Assembly (NCBI RefSeq): GCF_036227605.1
Contig: NZ_CP109487.1
Location: 5,433,001-5,497,000 of the forward strand
Direction of reading: 5' to 3'
Origin: Streptomyces sp. NBC_01439
Lineage (GTDB): Bacteria; Actinomycetota; Actinomycetes; Streptomycetales; Streptomycetaceae
Length of the DNA: 64,000 bases
Shown: positions 16,166 through 25,335 of the stretch, piece after piece
Layout of the letters: the number at the start of each line of letters is the position of its first letter
How positions within the stretch are numbered: position 1 is the first letter of the stretch
Translations under genes and position numbers: made by a program
Notes under the pieces: generated by a model
What the model saw: only the letters and a program-made list of their open reading frames with translations
Told to the model about the DNA's origin: nothing
Database searches by the model: none

Positions 16166-17150
16166 GGCAGCCACCCGGGGCAGCGCCCCAGGCGGTCTTA
16201 CGCCCTCGGCACCAGCCGGGTTGAGACCAGCCCGGACCAGCATCACGCGGGCGGAGTTCTTGTCCCTGGGGGACACGGCTCCGCACACGGTGCAGGCATA
16301 GGTTCGTTCCGAGAGGGGGAGTGCGTGCTTGGTTCTCGCTCCGCACTGCGCGCAATCCATGGTGGTGTGCGCGGGGTGTACTAGGTGCACGGCACGGCCG
16401 TGCTTTCGGCCCATCTCGACCAGGGCCGTCTTCGTCGCGGAGATCGCCGCGTCGGCCGCCTTCCGCGCCATGGTGGACTTGGCGAGGAACTTCGGGCGGA
16501 AGTCCTCCACCGCCAGGGCGTCGTGGTTGCGGACCACACGCTTGGCCCATTTACGGCCGGTGTCCTGGCGCTGCCGGGCCACCTTCTTGTACAGCTTCGC
16601 GACTCGCCTCTTCGCCCGCTCGTAGCCCTTCGAGCAGGGCTTGCCCTTCTTCGGTTTTCGGCGGGCCATCATCCGCTGGTAGCGCGCGAGGCCGACGGCG
16701 GCCTTCTTGCCGTGCTCGGAGTGCGGGAGGTCGTGGGCATCGCTGGTGGTGGTCGCGGTCTCCTTCACACCCCAGTCGATACCGATCACCGCGCCGGTTT
16801 CCGCAAGCGGCTCGACCTCGGCGGGGACGACGAACGAGCAGTACCAGTGCCCGAGACTGTCCCGGTAGACACGCACGGAGGTCGGGTCGGCAGGGAGGCC
16901 GCGCGACCACACGACCGTCAGGGCGATCCCGCCCGCCAGGTGCAGATTCCCGTCCTTCAACCGAAAACCGCGCCGGGTGTAGTTGAGGGACGGCAGCGCC
17001 TCCCGCTTCTTCTTCCACTTCGGCATCCCGGCCCGACGCGCCATGGGCAGCCGTGCGCGGATGTCCTTCTGCGCCCTGGCCTTGGACTTGCCGAAGTCCC
17101 GGATCAACTGCTGCTGCGGAACCGAGGATCCATCCCGAAGCCAGGTGTTC
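16163..17150 (-). pseudogene. tnpB: tnpB, C-terminal part (RNA-guided nuclease, split gene)
   Basis: C-terminal 328 codons of a TnpB nuclease. The RuvC residues are all here: Asp in VIGIDWGVKETATT, Glu in ALAVEDFRPKF and Asp in SPRDKNSARVM. The zinc finger is CAQCGARTKH followed by TYACTVCGA. Upstream of the first internal Met (17107) the frame continues as NTWLRDGSSVPQQQL up to base 17150, then meets the inserted element. The missing N-terminus is found at 25443-25684. Together the two parts give 410 in-frame codons including the stop (409 aa), the normal TnpB length. As it stands the gene lacks its own start and N-terminal domain. Confidence 0.9.
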
Positions 17151-17153
17151 TTT
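17151..17153. repeat. 3-bp target-site duplication TTT, left copy
   Basis: TTT at 17151-17153 directly precedes the left terminal repeat; the matching copy is at 25443-25445. Keeping one copy restores the tnpB frame exactly. Confidence 0.8.
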
Positions 17154-17260
17154 GAAGCTGCGCCATCTTGAAGTGGCTGGTCAGGGTGCTGGTGTGATGT
17201 CGTTTCGGGGTGCTCGTGCTGGTCGTGGGCGGCAGTCTGGGGTGTAGATCGTCTGGCAGG
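17154..17260 (+). repeat. Left terminal inverted repeat of the 8.3-kb element
   Basis: Starts GAAGCTGCGCCATCTTGAAG and pairs with the reverse complement of 25336-25442. The first 31 bases differ at one position. The next 16 differ at six. The following 39 are identical. Confidence 0.85.
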
Positions 17261-17316
17261 AGTGGGTTTGTGGATTCCCGTCCGTCGTCGCGGGTGCCGC
17301 TCCTACGCTCCGGCCC

Positions 17317-17739
17317 ATGATGGATCCCGAGGTGTTGGAGCGGATCGCCGCGCGGCGTGCGGAGCTGTCGGAGGTGCGAGCTGAGCGCGATGAGCTGGCC
17401 GTGGCCGAGCGGGTGTGGCAGCGGATGAGCGAGCAGCTCGCCGACGAGCGCACGGAGGCCGGGTCGCCGGTGGTCCAGGTGGCAGGTCGGGCGGTGCGGC
17501 TGGTCCCGGACCATGGTCCGGGGGTGGCTGAGTCCGCACTGCCGGCGGAGTATCAGCGCATCCTGACCGCGGTGCGGCAGGCCGCCGGCCCGGTCTCCAC
17601 CCGGCAGCTCGGCAAGTTGCTGGGCTTGGACACCGGGGTACGGGGCAAGCTGGAGCCGTTGCGCGGGAAGCTCACGAAGCTGGCCGACCGCGGCTGGCTG
17701 CACAAACGACCCGATGGGAAGTTCACCACCCGCCCGTGA
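17317..17739 (+). CDS. Small coiled-coil / winged-helix protein of the element
   Basis: 140-residue protein. The N-terminal third is a charged coiled coil (VLERIAARRAELSEVRAERD, about residues 5-24). The C-terminal half looks like a winged helix: YQRILTAVRQAAGPVSTRQ then LGKLLGLDTGVRGKLEPLRG and the wing RGWLHKRPDGKFT. I recognise the sequence type as one repeated many times within single Streptomyces genomes, which fits mobile-element cargo, but its function is not known; DNA binding at the terminal repeats is a reasonable guess. It begins 57 bases inside the left terminal repeat and ends 58 bases before the transposase. Confidence 0.7.
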   Translation: MMDPEVLERIAARRAELSEVRAERDELAVAERVWQRMSEQLADERTEAGSPVVQVAGRAVRLVPDHGPGVAESALPAEYQRILTAVRQAAGPVSTRQLGKLLGLDTGVRGKLEPLRGKLTKLADRGWLHKRPDGKFTTRP

Positions 17740-17797
17740 ACGGTCCGCACGGAGATCGGGGCGTAACCAAGGTGCCCCCGGCGGCTGTTGGAATTGT

Positions 17798-18625
17798 ATG
17801 ACGAAAACCAAAGAGCACGCTGGGGACACTGTGTCCCTCGTCTACCAGTGCCGCCTGCCGCTGTCCACGCACACCCTGAACTACCTCTCCGACCTGCTGC
17901 GACGCCATCTCAAAGCGATACGGTCGAGGTGGCGGGCGCTGCCGCCCGGGAGGATCGCGGTGATCGTCTTGGCTGTGCTGCGGCACGATCAGCGCCTGGC
18001 CGACATGGCCGGCGGCAACGACATCTCCGCCACCACCATCCGGTGCTGGCGCGACGAGCTGATCCACCTGCTGGCCGCGAAGGCCCCTCGCCTGGACCGC
18101 GCCCTGAAGAAGATCGCCCGGCAGGGCGGCGAGGTCGTCCTGATCGACGGCACCCTCATCCCCACCCAGCGCCGTACCGGAGAGGCGAACCGACCAAATT
18201 ACTCCGGCAAGCATCGCCGCCACGGCCTGCACGTCCTCGCGCTGACCGACGAGCGGGGCCGTCTGGTGTGGATATCGGCCGCCCGGCCCGGCCGCACCCA
18301 CGACATCACCGCCGCCCGCCGCGACCGCATCCTGGCCCACCTGCGTGCTGCCGGCCTCGGCGCCCTGGCAGACCTCGGCTTCCTCGGCCTGGACGATCCC
18401 GTGGTCGTCACCGGCTTCAAGGCCACCCGCGCCCGCAAGCTCACCCCCGCCGAGAAGGAGGCCAACCGGGTCCTGGCCGCCGGACGCGTCCCCGTCGAAC
18501 GCGGCTTTGCCCACCTGAAGAACTGGCGGATCCTCACCAAGCTCCGTACTGACCCCGCCCGCGCCACCCACCTGTTTCGCGCGCTGCTCGTCTTGACGAA
18601 CATCGAGGCCACTACAGACAATTGA
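17798..18625 (+). CDS. IS5-family transposase
   Basis: 275-residue DDE transposase of the IS5 superfamily. An N-terminal helix-turn-helix region (GGNDISATTIRCWRDELIHL) precedes the catalytic domain. The candidate acidic residues are Asp in VVLIDGTLIPTQ, Asp in LADLGFLGLDD and Glu in VERGFAHLKNWRIL. The length is normal and no frameshift is seen, so it may be active. The ATG at 17798 is used; the frame upstream has no homology. I could not define short terminal repeats immediately around it, so it may serve the whole 8.3-kb element and not form a separate IS. Confidence 0.85.
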   Translation: MTKTKEHAGDTVSLVYQCRLPLSTHTLNYLSDLLRRHLKAIRSRWRALPPGRIAVIVLAVLRHDQRLADMAGGNDISATTIRCWRDELIHLLAAKAPRLDRALKKIARQGGEVVLIDGTLIPTQRRTGEANRPNYSGKHRRHGLHVLALTDERGRLVWISAARPGRTHDITAARRDRILAHLRAAGLGALADLGFLGLDDPVVVTGFKATRARKLTPAEKEANRVLAAGRVPVERGFAHLKNWRILTKLRTDPARATHLFRALLVLTNIEATTDN

Positions 18626-18678
18626 TCTCTACCGCGGGCCTGCCGCCCCGCGCACCGGCGTTGGTACAGTCCGCGATC

Positions 18679-20133
18679 ATGGCGAGAAACACCTGGCTGA
18701 CCAGGACTTCGGGTGGGGGCGCGCTGCTGTTCGCAGTGCTGGCGATCTGGACACTGCTGCTGCGGGCGGGTATGTCCGCGTACCGGCCGGACGTGGCCGT
18801 ACTCGGGGCCGTGGCTCTGGTCCTGGGCGCCGTATGGGTGTGGTCGGGTTCCCGGCCGGTCCGCGTTGCGGCCCCTCAGCAGGCCGATCCCACGCCACCG
18901 CCCGCACACCTGCCCGTCGAGCCGCAGTGGATCCGCCGCATCACACCGTGGCTGCTGGGCGTGGCCGTGATACTGCCCGCCCTGTCCGTGGCGACCGAGC
19001 TGGCGATCCGGCCGGACGGCGACGACCTCAGGCGCATCGCCGCGATACAGAAGGCCGGCGCCGAAACCGCCGAGGGCACGATCGTCGACGTTCACCGGCT
19101 GACGAGAGACGACCCGAAAGTCGCGATGTCCAGCGGTGACGTGACGGTCGAAGTCCCCGTCCTCGCCCCGGACGGTCACCGGGTCACCGGGCGGGTCGCG
19201 GTGCTCAACGGCCACTTCGGGATGCGGGGAGGGGGGAGCAGGCGCAGCTCGCCCAGACCCGTGATCGTCCTGTACGCCCCCTCGGCACCCGAACTCGGCG
19301 GCGTGGTGGACTACTCCGGCCAGATCGGCCGGTACGCGGAGACGGACTCCCCGTTCGCGCTCTCCCTGCCGCCCTATCTCACGGTGGCCGCCTTCGTTCC
19401 CGGCGGCCTCCTGCTGTACATCTGGGTGCTGCGCGTGACCTGGTACGCCCCGAAGGCCGACGCCGCCGCTCGGACCCTCCGCGAGGACGCGGCCGGCGGA
19501 TCGGCCCTGCCCGCCGTCCGTGCACGGATCACCTCGGCCCGGCGCGGCGACCACGTGTCGCTCGGCGACGTCGACGGCACCGTCCGCGTGACCTCGGACC
19601 ACAAGCTGCGCTTCGCACTGGAGGACGGCTCCGAGGTACTGGCCGCCAACCGCGGCGGCCCGCCCCACGCGCTCGCCCTGCTCGCGGCCACCATGGGCGA
19701 ACGGCCGGGCTGGCTGTGCGGCGCCCGCAACTGGCGCCTGATCAGGAACAACCAGCCGGTCGTCTTCGTCACCGACGAAGGCGAGGCGGCGTGGCTGGAA
19801 CTGGACCGCGCCGACTTCGAGCGAATCCTCGCCCCCGCGACCCCCGTACAGCCCGACCCAAATCGCCGTACCGTCCTCGCCCCCACCCCCACCACCGTGC
19901 TGCCGGGCGCCCACTGGCCCTGGCTCGGCGGCCTGCTACTGTCCTATGCCCTCGCCACCTACGTCCTGATGGTCCCGATGTCCTGGGGCGCCGCACTGTC
20001 CACGACCGCAGCCGCCGCAACCACCGCCGTCGCCGCCTTCGTCTTCCTGGCCCGCCGCCGAGCGGCCCTCACGGACCGCCTGGGCCACTGGGAAGTCCAC
20101 GAAACCCGCGACCCGGAACTGGGCCCGGCCTAG
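18679..20133 (+). CDS. Large membrane protein of unknown function
   Basis: 484 residues with six predicted membrane segments: two near the N-terminus (ALLFAVLAIWTLLL, then VAVLGAVALVLGAVWVW), one around WLLGVAVILPALSVATEL, one around LTVAAFVPGGLLLYIWVLR, and two near the C-terminus (LGGLLLSYALATYVLMV and an Ala-rich stretch). A ~130-residue extracytoplasmic domain lies between segments 3 and 4 and a ~150-residue cytoplasmic one between 4 and 5. No family was recognised. ATG at 18679 begins a plausible N-terminus. It is cargo of the 8.3-kb element and converges on, and overlaps by four bases, the VOC gene. Confidence 0.75.
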   Translation: MARNTWLTRTSGGGALLFAVLAIWTLLLRAGMSAYRPDVAVLGAVALVLGAVWVWSGSRPVRVAAPQQADPTPPPAHLPVEPQWIRRITPWLLGVAVILPALSVATELAIRPDGDDLRRIAAIQKAGAETAEGTIVDVHRLTRDDPKVAMSSGDVTVEVPVLAPDGHRVTGRVAVLNGHFGMRGGGSRRSSPRPVIVLYAPSAPELGGVVDYSGQIGRYAETDSPFALSLPPYLTVAAFVPGGLLLYIWVLRVTWYAPKADAAARTLREDAAGGSALPAVRARITSARRGDHVSLGDVDGTVRVTSDHKLRFALEDGSEVLAANRGGPPHALALLAATMGERPGWLCGARNWRLIRNNQPVVFVTDEGEAAWLELDRADFERILAPATPVQPDPNRRTVLAPTPTTVLPGAHWPWLGGLLLSYALATYVLMVPMSWGAALSTTAAAATTAVAAFVFLARRRAALTDRLGHWEVHETRDPELGPA

Positions 20134-20486
20134 TACTGAGTGAGGTTCACCGGGTTGCCGTCGGGGTCTTGGATGTGGGCGACGCGCTGTCCCCACGGCA
20201 TGTCGTTGGGGCCGCTGCGGACCGAGCCGCCCAGCGCCTCCACCCGGCCGAGCGTCTCGTCGACATCGTCGACACCGATGCTGAGCAGGATCCGCGACGC
20301 CGCCCCGGTCCCCAGGTTCGCCTTGGCCACCAGCCCGAGGTCGGTGTCGCCGATGCGCAAGCCGAGGTAGAAGGCCGGGCCTTCCGCCAGTACCCGGAAG
20401 ATCTCCTCAGCGCCGAACAATTTCGTATAGAAGCCGAGCAGAACGTCCTGGTTGGCAGTAAAGATCACTGGCTGGATGGTGGACAT
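20130..20486 (-). CDS. VOC-family (glyoxalase-like) protein
   Basis: 118-residue single-domain vicinal-oxygen-chelate protein. It opens with the strand QPVIFTANQDVLLGFYTKLF, has LLSIGVDDVDETLGRVEALG in the middle and ends HIQDPDGNPVNLTQY, the usual closing strand of the fold. Stand-alone members often act in drug or toxin tolerance or as small-molecule binding proteins; the ligand is not evident. ATG at 20486 with AGGAGT upstream. The nested ISL3 compound element begins only 40-48 bases upstream of the start and may have displaced its promoter. Confidence 0.82.
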   Translation of the reverse strand: MSTIQPVIFTANQDVLLGFYTKLFGAEEIFRVLAEGPAFYLGLRIGDTDLGLVAKANLGTGAASRILLSIGVDDVDETLGRVEALGGSVRSGPNDMPWGQRVAHIQDPDGNPVNLTQY

Positions 20487-20525
20487 GGTACTCCTGCCGA
20501 GAACGGTCGTGTTGGCTACATAGGT

Positions 20526-20533
20526 GAGAACCA
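20526..20533. repeat. 8-bp target duplication GAGAACCA, left copy
   Basis: GAGAACCA abuts the left inverted repeat of the ISL3 element; an identical copy abuts the outer right inverted repeat at 24076-24083. Eight base pairs is the duplication length known for ISL3-family elements. Confidence 0.8.
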
Positions 20534-22269
20534 GGTTCTGGCACAGATCTTGGGGAGTCGTCGCGGAGCGTTACCCCGTTGTTCGATTGCGAGGAGACGC
20601 TTCGCGTGAGACCGCGTACGCCTTGGCATCCCTCGATCAGAATTGACGCTCCCTCAGGTGCCTGCCTGCCGCTGCTGCGCTCGGTTGTGGGCGGTGATGG
20701 TGCTGGTCATGCAGACCGATGCACCGTTCTGGGACTCGCTGGTGTTCGACGGGATCGACGATGTGGACGTCGAGGCGGTGACGGCCGCGTTCGGCACAGT
20801 CGAGGTGATGGCGAGAGGCCGCGCGGTGGGGGCGGCATGTCCGGACTGTGGTCGCTTCTCGGACCGAGTCCACGACCGGTACCAACGCAGGCTGAAAGAC
20901 CTTCCGCTCGCTGAACGGGGCTTCGTGATCCTGCTGACGGTCCGGCGCTTCATCTGCGGAGCGGCGGACTGCCCGCGCCGGACGTTCGCCGAGCCGTTCT
21001 CACGGCTGGCCGTCCCTCACGCACGGTTTACAACGCGGCTCAACCGCGCCCTGGAGCGGGTGGGGCTCGCGCTGGCCGGGCGGGCCGGGGCCCGGCTGGC
21101 CGCCCAGCACGCCGCGTGTGCTGGGCGTGGACGACTTCGCGATCCGTCGCGGCCAGACCTACTCCACCGTCTTGACCAGCGTCGAAGACCATCGCGTGGT
21201 CGATGTGCTCCCGACCCGCGAAGCCGGGCCACTGGCCGCCTGGCTGATCCAGCACCCAGGCGTGGAGATCATCTGCCGGGACCGAGCTGGCGCATACGCC
21301 GAGGGCGCCCGCCGCGGCGCCCCCGGCGCTCTGCAGGGCGCCGACCGGTTCCATCTGTGGCAGGGCCTCGGCCGAGCCGTTGAGACCTGCGTCGCCGCCC
21401 ACCGCGACTGCCTGCGCAGCCCGTCGCCCACCGGCACACTGCCAGGCGCGACCCGTCCCGACCCCGCTCGGCCGCAGGACGACTCGGCACCTGTCGGCCG
21501 GCGGGCCGAACGGAAGAAGGCAGCACACGCCCTGGTCCACGAGCTCCTCGCCCAAGGCCACTCACGCCGGGCGATTGCTCGGCACCTGGGCTGGGGTCTC
21601 AACACCGTGCTCCGGTACGCGAACGCCGCACGCTGGCAGGACACCTTTCGCGAGAACCGGCCCCGGTCCAGCAAGCTGGACCCCTACAAGCCCTACCTGG
21701 AGCGGCGATTCGCCGAGGGATGCACCAGCGTCACCCGACTGCACGGCGAACTCATTGCCGCCAACGCGCCCGTCACCTACCAGATGGTCCGCGCCCACAT
21801 CGCGACCCTCCGCAGGACTCCGGCCGACGCGGCACCGCGGCCGCCGTCGGTGCGGCAGGTGACCGGCTGGCTCACTCGCCACCCCACCGCCCTGACCGAA
21901 GATGACCGCGCCGGACTGAAGGGCATCCTTGCCCGCTGCCCTGAACTTGACACGGCCTCCAGGCATGTCCTCGAGTTCGGCGAGATCCTCACCGGACGCC
22001 TCGGCGCCACACTCCCCACCTGGATCGATGCCGTCGACGCCAGCCAGCTACCCGGCCTCACCGGCTTCGCACTCCATCTGCTCCGAGACCTCGACGCAGT
22101 GACAGCCGGTCTCACTCTCAACTGGAGCTCCGGCAGTATCGAGGGAGCCGTCAACCGCATCAAGAAGATCAAGCGGCAGCTCTATGGCCGCGCCGGATTC
22201 GAACTTCTCCGAAAGATGATCCTGCTCCAGTAGCACTACGAGACGCTCCCCAAGAGCTGCGCGAGAACC
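20534..22269 (+). mobile_element. ISL3-family insertion sequence
   Basis: Bounded by the 24-bp repeat at 20534-20557 and an imperfect partner (21 of 24 bases) at 22246-22269. The sequence outside the inner right repeat (GAGAAGTA) shares only five leading bases with the left duplication, so this copy did not insert here alone. Its transposase gene is broken. Confidence 0.8.
20697..22233 (+). pseudogene. ISL3-family transposase, frameshifted with internal deletion
   Basis: Frame 1 runs from about 20697 (ATG; an in-frame TTG lies at 20643) and encodes the zinc-binding N-terminus (CPDCGRFSDRVHDRY, FICGAADCPRRTF) up to LALAGRAGARLAA near base 21100. The frame then changes. The catalytic part reads PSTPRVLGVDDFAIRRG from about 21106 and runs to 22233, with the acidic residue of VDDFA, the Asp of DRFHLWQGL-type sequence and Glu in SGSIEGAVNRIKKIKR. 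Intact members have about 20 further residues at the junction, so a short deletion and a frameshift have inactivated the gene. Confidence 0.85.
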
Positions 22270-22303
22270 GAGAAGTACTGCGCAGGTCAGATACCTTGCA
22301 GAC

Positions 22304-22666
22304 ATGACCAGAGTGTTGCCTACTGACGTTGCTCACGTACTGGACACCGTTTTGAGCATGGTGGTGGACCCAGGTCTCGCGCTGCATCGGCAGATGCGGC
22401 ATCTCCGACTGGAGAAGTGCTGTGCGTGCGGCTGCGGTTCGACGTACTTCAGTCTCGATGCGGACGGTGTTTCACCTGCACCCGCGCTTACGGGCACGCA
22501 GGTGGTGGCCGACATGGAACTGTTCGGCGCGGACGGAGAGACCGCCGGCGAGGTTCTGGTGTTCGCCGAGGACGGGTATCTGGCGTGGCTTGAGGTCTGC
22601 TCTTGGAGCGAAGACACCTTCACACTGATCGACGCACACCGGATCCTGTGCCCATGCGATCGATGA
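22304..22666 (+). CDS. Unknown 120-residue protein, ISL3 passenger
   Basis: A small acidic protein with a cysteine cluster KCCACGCGST (about residues 38-47) and a conserved-looking tail GEVLVFAEDGYLAWLEVCSW followed by a final CPCDR. The pattern of an N-terminal cysteine cluster and a beta-strand EDGYL-x-LEV segment is reminiscent of small immunity-like proteins, but I cannot assign a family. It lies between the inner right end of the ISL3 element and the IS3 element, so it moved as passenger. ATG at 22304; no clear ribosome site. Confidence 0.6.
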   Translation: MTRVLPTDVAHVLDTVLSMVVDPGLALHRQMRHLRLEKCCACGCGSTYFSLDADGVSPAPALTGTQVVADMELFGADGETAGEVLVFAEDGYLAWLEVCSWSEDTFTLIDAHRILCPCDR

Positions 22667-22722
22667 GTGCCGGATGAGCGACTGAGCTTGTTCCGCTTTG
22701 GCGGACACCATCGGTGTGGTGG

Positions 22723-23595
22723 TCAGGCCGCGAGGGCGGCCTCGTAGTCGCCGGGTGTGCGGTAGCCGAGGCTGCTGTGCAGCCTCCGCAAGTTGTACCA
22801 GCTCTCGATCCACTCGAATATCTCGGTGCGGGCGGCAGCCCGGCTCGGCCATGTGCGGGTGTCGCCCAGTTCGTTCTTCAGGGTGGAGAAGAAGGACTCG
22901 GCCAGCGCGTTGTCCCAGCACTGCCCGGTGCGGCCGACCGAGAGCCGGATATCGAACTCCGAGGCCAAGAGGGCGAATTCACGGCTGGTGTACTGGCAGC
23001 CGCGATCCGAGTGGAAGATCACCGGACCGGCCGGGCGACGGGTGTGGCAGGCGGCTCGCAGGGCGTCCGCGACCAGCTCGGTTCGCAGGTGGTCGGCGGT
23101 GGCCCAGCCCACGACGCGGCGGGAGGCGATGTCGATGACGGTGGCCATGTAGAGCCAGCCCTCGTCGGTGGCGATGTAGGTGATATCGCCGCACCAGCGG
23201 GTGTCGACCGCTGCCGGGTCGGGCTGGAAATCGCGCAGGACCAGGTCGGGACGGGTGGCCGCGTGCGGGTCGGGGATCGTGGTGCGATGCCGTCGCCTGC
23301 GATGCCGCCCCGCCAGGCCGGCCTGGCGCATCAGCCTCGCGACTCTTCGACGGCCGCACTCCTCGCCCTGGCGTTTGAGGACCGCGTGGACACGCGGGGC
23401 CCCATAGGTGCCCCGAGATTGCTCGTGCACGGCGGTGATCTGCTCGGTCAGCTCAGCATCGCGCACCGCACGGGGACCAGGGGTGCCGGTGCGGCGGGTG
23501 TAGAAGGCGGCTCGGGAGACCTTGAGCAGTTCACACGCACGCTTGACGTTGTGACCTGCGGTTTTCTCCGCCTCGATGAACGGGTGCACCGTCAC
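22723..23595 (-). CDS. IS3-family transposase OrfB
   Basis: 290-residue catalytic subunit with the rve integrase core. DDE residues: Asp in RWCGDITYIATDEGW, Asp in VIFHSDRGCQYTS and Glu in NALAESFFSTLKNEL. The N-terminal region FIEAEKTAGHNVKRACELL is the helical HTH_21-like part. The GTG at 23595 overlaps the orfA stop (GTGA). In this family a programmed frameshift usually fuses OrfA and OrfB into the active transposase. No inactivating change is seen. Confidence 0.92.
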   Translation of the reverse strand: MTVHPFIEAEKTAGHNVKRACELLKVSRAAFYTRRTGTPGPRAVRDAELTEQITAVHEQSRGTYGAPRVHAVLKRQGEECGRRRVARLMRQAGLAGRHRRRRHRTTIPDPHAATRPDLVLRDFQPDPAAVDTRWCGDITYIATDEGWLYMATVIDIASRRVVGWATADHLRTELVADALRAACHTRRPAGPVIFHSDRGCQYTSREFALLASEFDIRLSVGRTGQCWDNALAESFFSTLKNELGDTRTWPSRAAARTEIFEWIESWYNLRRLHSSLGYRTPGDYEAALAA

Positions 23596-23900
23596 CGGGT
23601 CTCCTTCGCGAAGAAAGCCGTCGCACGCTTGAGGATCTCCACGTCCTCCCGCAGCCTGCGGTTCTCCCGCCGCAACGCGGCCAGTTCCTCGCGTTCGCTG
23701 CTGGTCAGGCCGTCGCGTTCGCCCGCGTCGACCTCGGCCTGCTTCACCCAGTCCCGCACCGCGGTCTCGGTCAGGTCGAAGTCCTTGGCCACCTGACCGA
23801 CCGAGCGGTCCCCACGCCGGCACAGCTCGACTATCTCGGCCTTGAACTCCGACGTGAACGAGCGGCGAGGGCGAGGCTTCTTCTTCCCCATGCTCTCCAT
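23592..23900 (-). CDS. IS3-family transposase OrfA
   Basis: About 102 residues. A basic start (MGKKKPRPRRSF) is followed by a helix-turn-helix (FKAEIVELCRRGDRSVGQVA, DLTETAVRDWVKQAE) and a leucine-zipper-like helix (LAALRRENRRLREDVEILKR) that mediates multimerisation. ATG at 23900 is used; ATGs at 23891 and further upstream are alternatives. Its stop overlaps orfB. Confidence 0.88.
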   Translation of the reverse strand: MESMGKKKPRPRRSFTSEFKAEIVELCRRGDRSVGQVAKDFDLTETAVRDWVKQAEVDAGERDGLTSSEREELAALRRENRRLREDVEILKRATAFFAKETR

Positions 23901-24075
23901 GATGGACATCATCCTTCCGGGACCGAAGCCCCTGATCACTGATGTCCGTCAAAGCGGATCAAGCCCACGACCAAAGGGGCACTGAAACAGGGGGCCCTGG
24001 GCTCGCGCCCCTCCCCCTGTAATCGAACGGCACCGTCGCTCTCCGCGACCGCTCCCCAAGATCTGTGCCAGAACC

Positions 24076-24083
24076 GAGAACCA
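24076..24083. repeat. 8-bp target duplication GAGAACCA, right copy
   Basis: Identical to 20526-20533 and directly outside the outer right inverted repeat of the ISL3 compound element. Confidence 0.8.
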
Positions 24084-24221
24084 GGAACAGTTGTTGCCGC
24101 GTTCCAGGAACGGTGATGGGTGGTTGGCGCCACGGATGTTGGCGAGAAGTAGGGACAGTGACGCCAACCTACGAGGGCAGCGTCGTGTCAGGGTTAGTGA
24201 TCACCCCTTACGATCACGTCA

Positions 24222-25040
24222 ATGTCGACCACACCCTCCATCCCTGTCCTGCGCGGCGGCGGCGCCGTTCTCCGTCACGAGGACGACGCACTGACGCTGC
24301 GCCGCAGGGACGAAGAGCTACTCATCCCCCTGCGGGCCATCCGCGACGTCATACCGAACCGTCGTGCCGTATCTGTCAAACTGCGGGTCCCGGCCGGCGG
24401 CACGCCCGTTACGTACCGGATCGATGGTGTCAGCGAGGCTGCCGCAGACCTGTTCGCGATGGCGGTGGGCACGGCCCTGGCCGAGTTGCCGGAGCCGGAC
24501 CCGTCCTTCGATGGCGCGTCGCTCGTGACGACCCGCTCGTTGCGCCCTCCGTCCCTCAGCGCCGGCGCGAAGGCGCAGGACATCGCCTCGCTCGCGATCG
24601 CGTTCGGGCCTGGTGTCGTCACGCTCATCCTGACCTGCGTGCTGGTCGTCATGAAGGGAGAGGCGGGCATGCTCCTCCTCGCGGTCCCCGCGGGACTCGT
24701 GACCGTGCTCTTCAACGTCGCGAGTGCCGCCGCGACGTACGGGACCTTCCAGATGTGGCTGTTCCCGCGGCACGCCATCACGGTGATGGCCTTGCGCACC
24801 CGTCCATACACCGGCAAGGCGGAGGAGTACGCGTACACGGACTCCAGCGGCCAGACCCACAGCTGCTACCGGAGCAACTTCGCGAGCCAGATCGAGATCA
24901 GCTAACACCCGGACAGCCCCGGCCACCCGGGCGTTGTCCGTCGCCCCTTCACACGTGTGGCAGCCACCATCGGGACCTTGCTGCTGTGGGCCGTCACGGC
25001 GGGCCTCATCTTCGTGGCGATGATGGCCTCCACCACGTGA
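24222..25040 (+). pseudogene. Membrane protein interrupted by an in-frame stop
   Basis: The open part (24222-24905, 227 codons) encodes a soluble N-terminal region, two membrane segments (ASLAIAFGPGVVTLILTCVL and AGMLLLAVPAGLVTVLFNV) and a soluble domain ending ASQIEIS. After the TAA at 24903-24905 the same frame continues without break as HPDSPGHPGVVRRPFT and a third membrane segment, IGTLLLWAVTAGLIFVAMMA, to the TGA at 25038-25040. The continuation looks like real protein, so the gene most likely carries a recent nonsense change. The shortened protein may still be made. Family unknown. Confidence 0.65.
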
Positions 25041-25335
25041 CCACCGTGCGCGCAGTGCAGGACGTCGTGACCGCACGCAGCGACAGGCCGGCCTTTGCGT
25101 CACGGCAGGTGGCCGCGTACAGATCGGCTTCGGCAGCACCAGGTCCCTGCGCAGCACGATCATGGTCCCGAAGCAAGCACCGAGGTGTTCTCGAATCTCA
25201 TCTCAGCGACATCACTCTCCCGCAGAACCGGGCGTTTCTGGCGCTGAGCAACAGACGTTCCTGGAACTTGCCTACAAAGCCAGTCGTGTCGCTGGGTAGA
25301 CCGTTCGAGGACAGTGAACTCATCGGTACAACCAC
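25041..25335. other. Non-coding remnant before the right terminal repeat
   Basis: About 295 bases between the membrane pseudogene and the right terminal repeat. No convincing frame or repeat was found. Confidence 0.4.

Larger units (their letters stand above)
22686..23964 (-). mobile_element. IS3-family insertion sequence
   Basis: Inverted ends at 22689-22710 and 23940-23961 match at 19 of 22 bases, and the match extends by three bases outwards (GCTTG...). The element carries the overlapping orfA and orfB on the minus strand. No target duplication could be identified with confidence. It sits in what was the body of the truncated second ISL3 copy. Confidence 0.85.
20534..24075. mobile_element. 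ISL3 compound insertion
   Basis: The outer ends are identical 24-bp inverted repeats (20534-20557 and 24052-24075, running GGTTCTGG...TTGGGGAG from the outside inwards), flanked by the 8-bp duplication GAGAACCA. Inside are a full-length ISL3 element (20534-22269), a small passenger gene, an IS3 element and a truncated end of a second ISL3 copy (about 23965-24075). Past the 24-bp repeat the second copy diverges from the first, so it comes from a related, not identical, element. The whole inserted as one unit. Confidence 0.78.

Noticed and set aside
17740..18680. Short inverted ends of a separate IS5 element around the 17798 transposase
   Set aside because: Only a weak match (about 8 of 13 bases) could be found, so a separate IS was not called.
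22683..23967. Target duplication around the IS3 element
   Set aside because: The bases on the two sides do not agree for any reasonable boundary.
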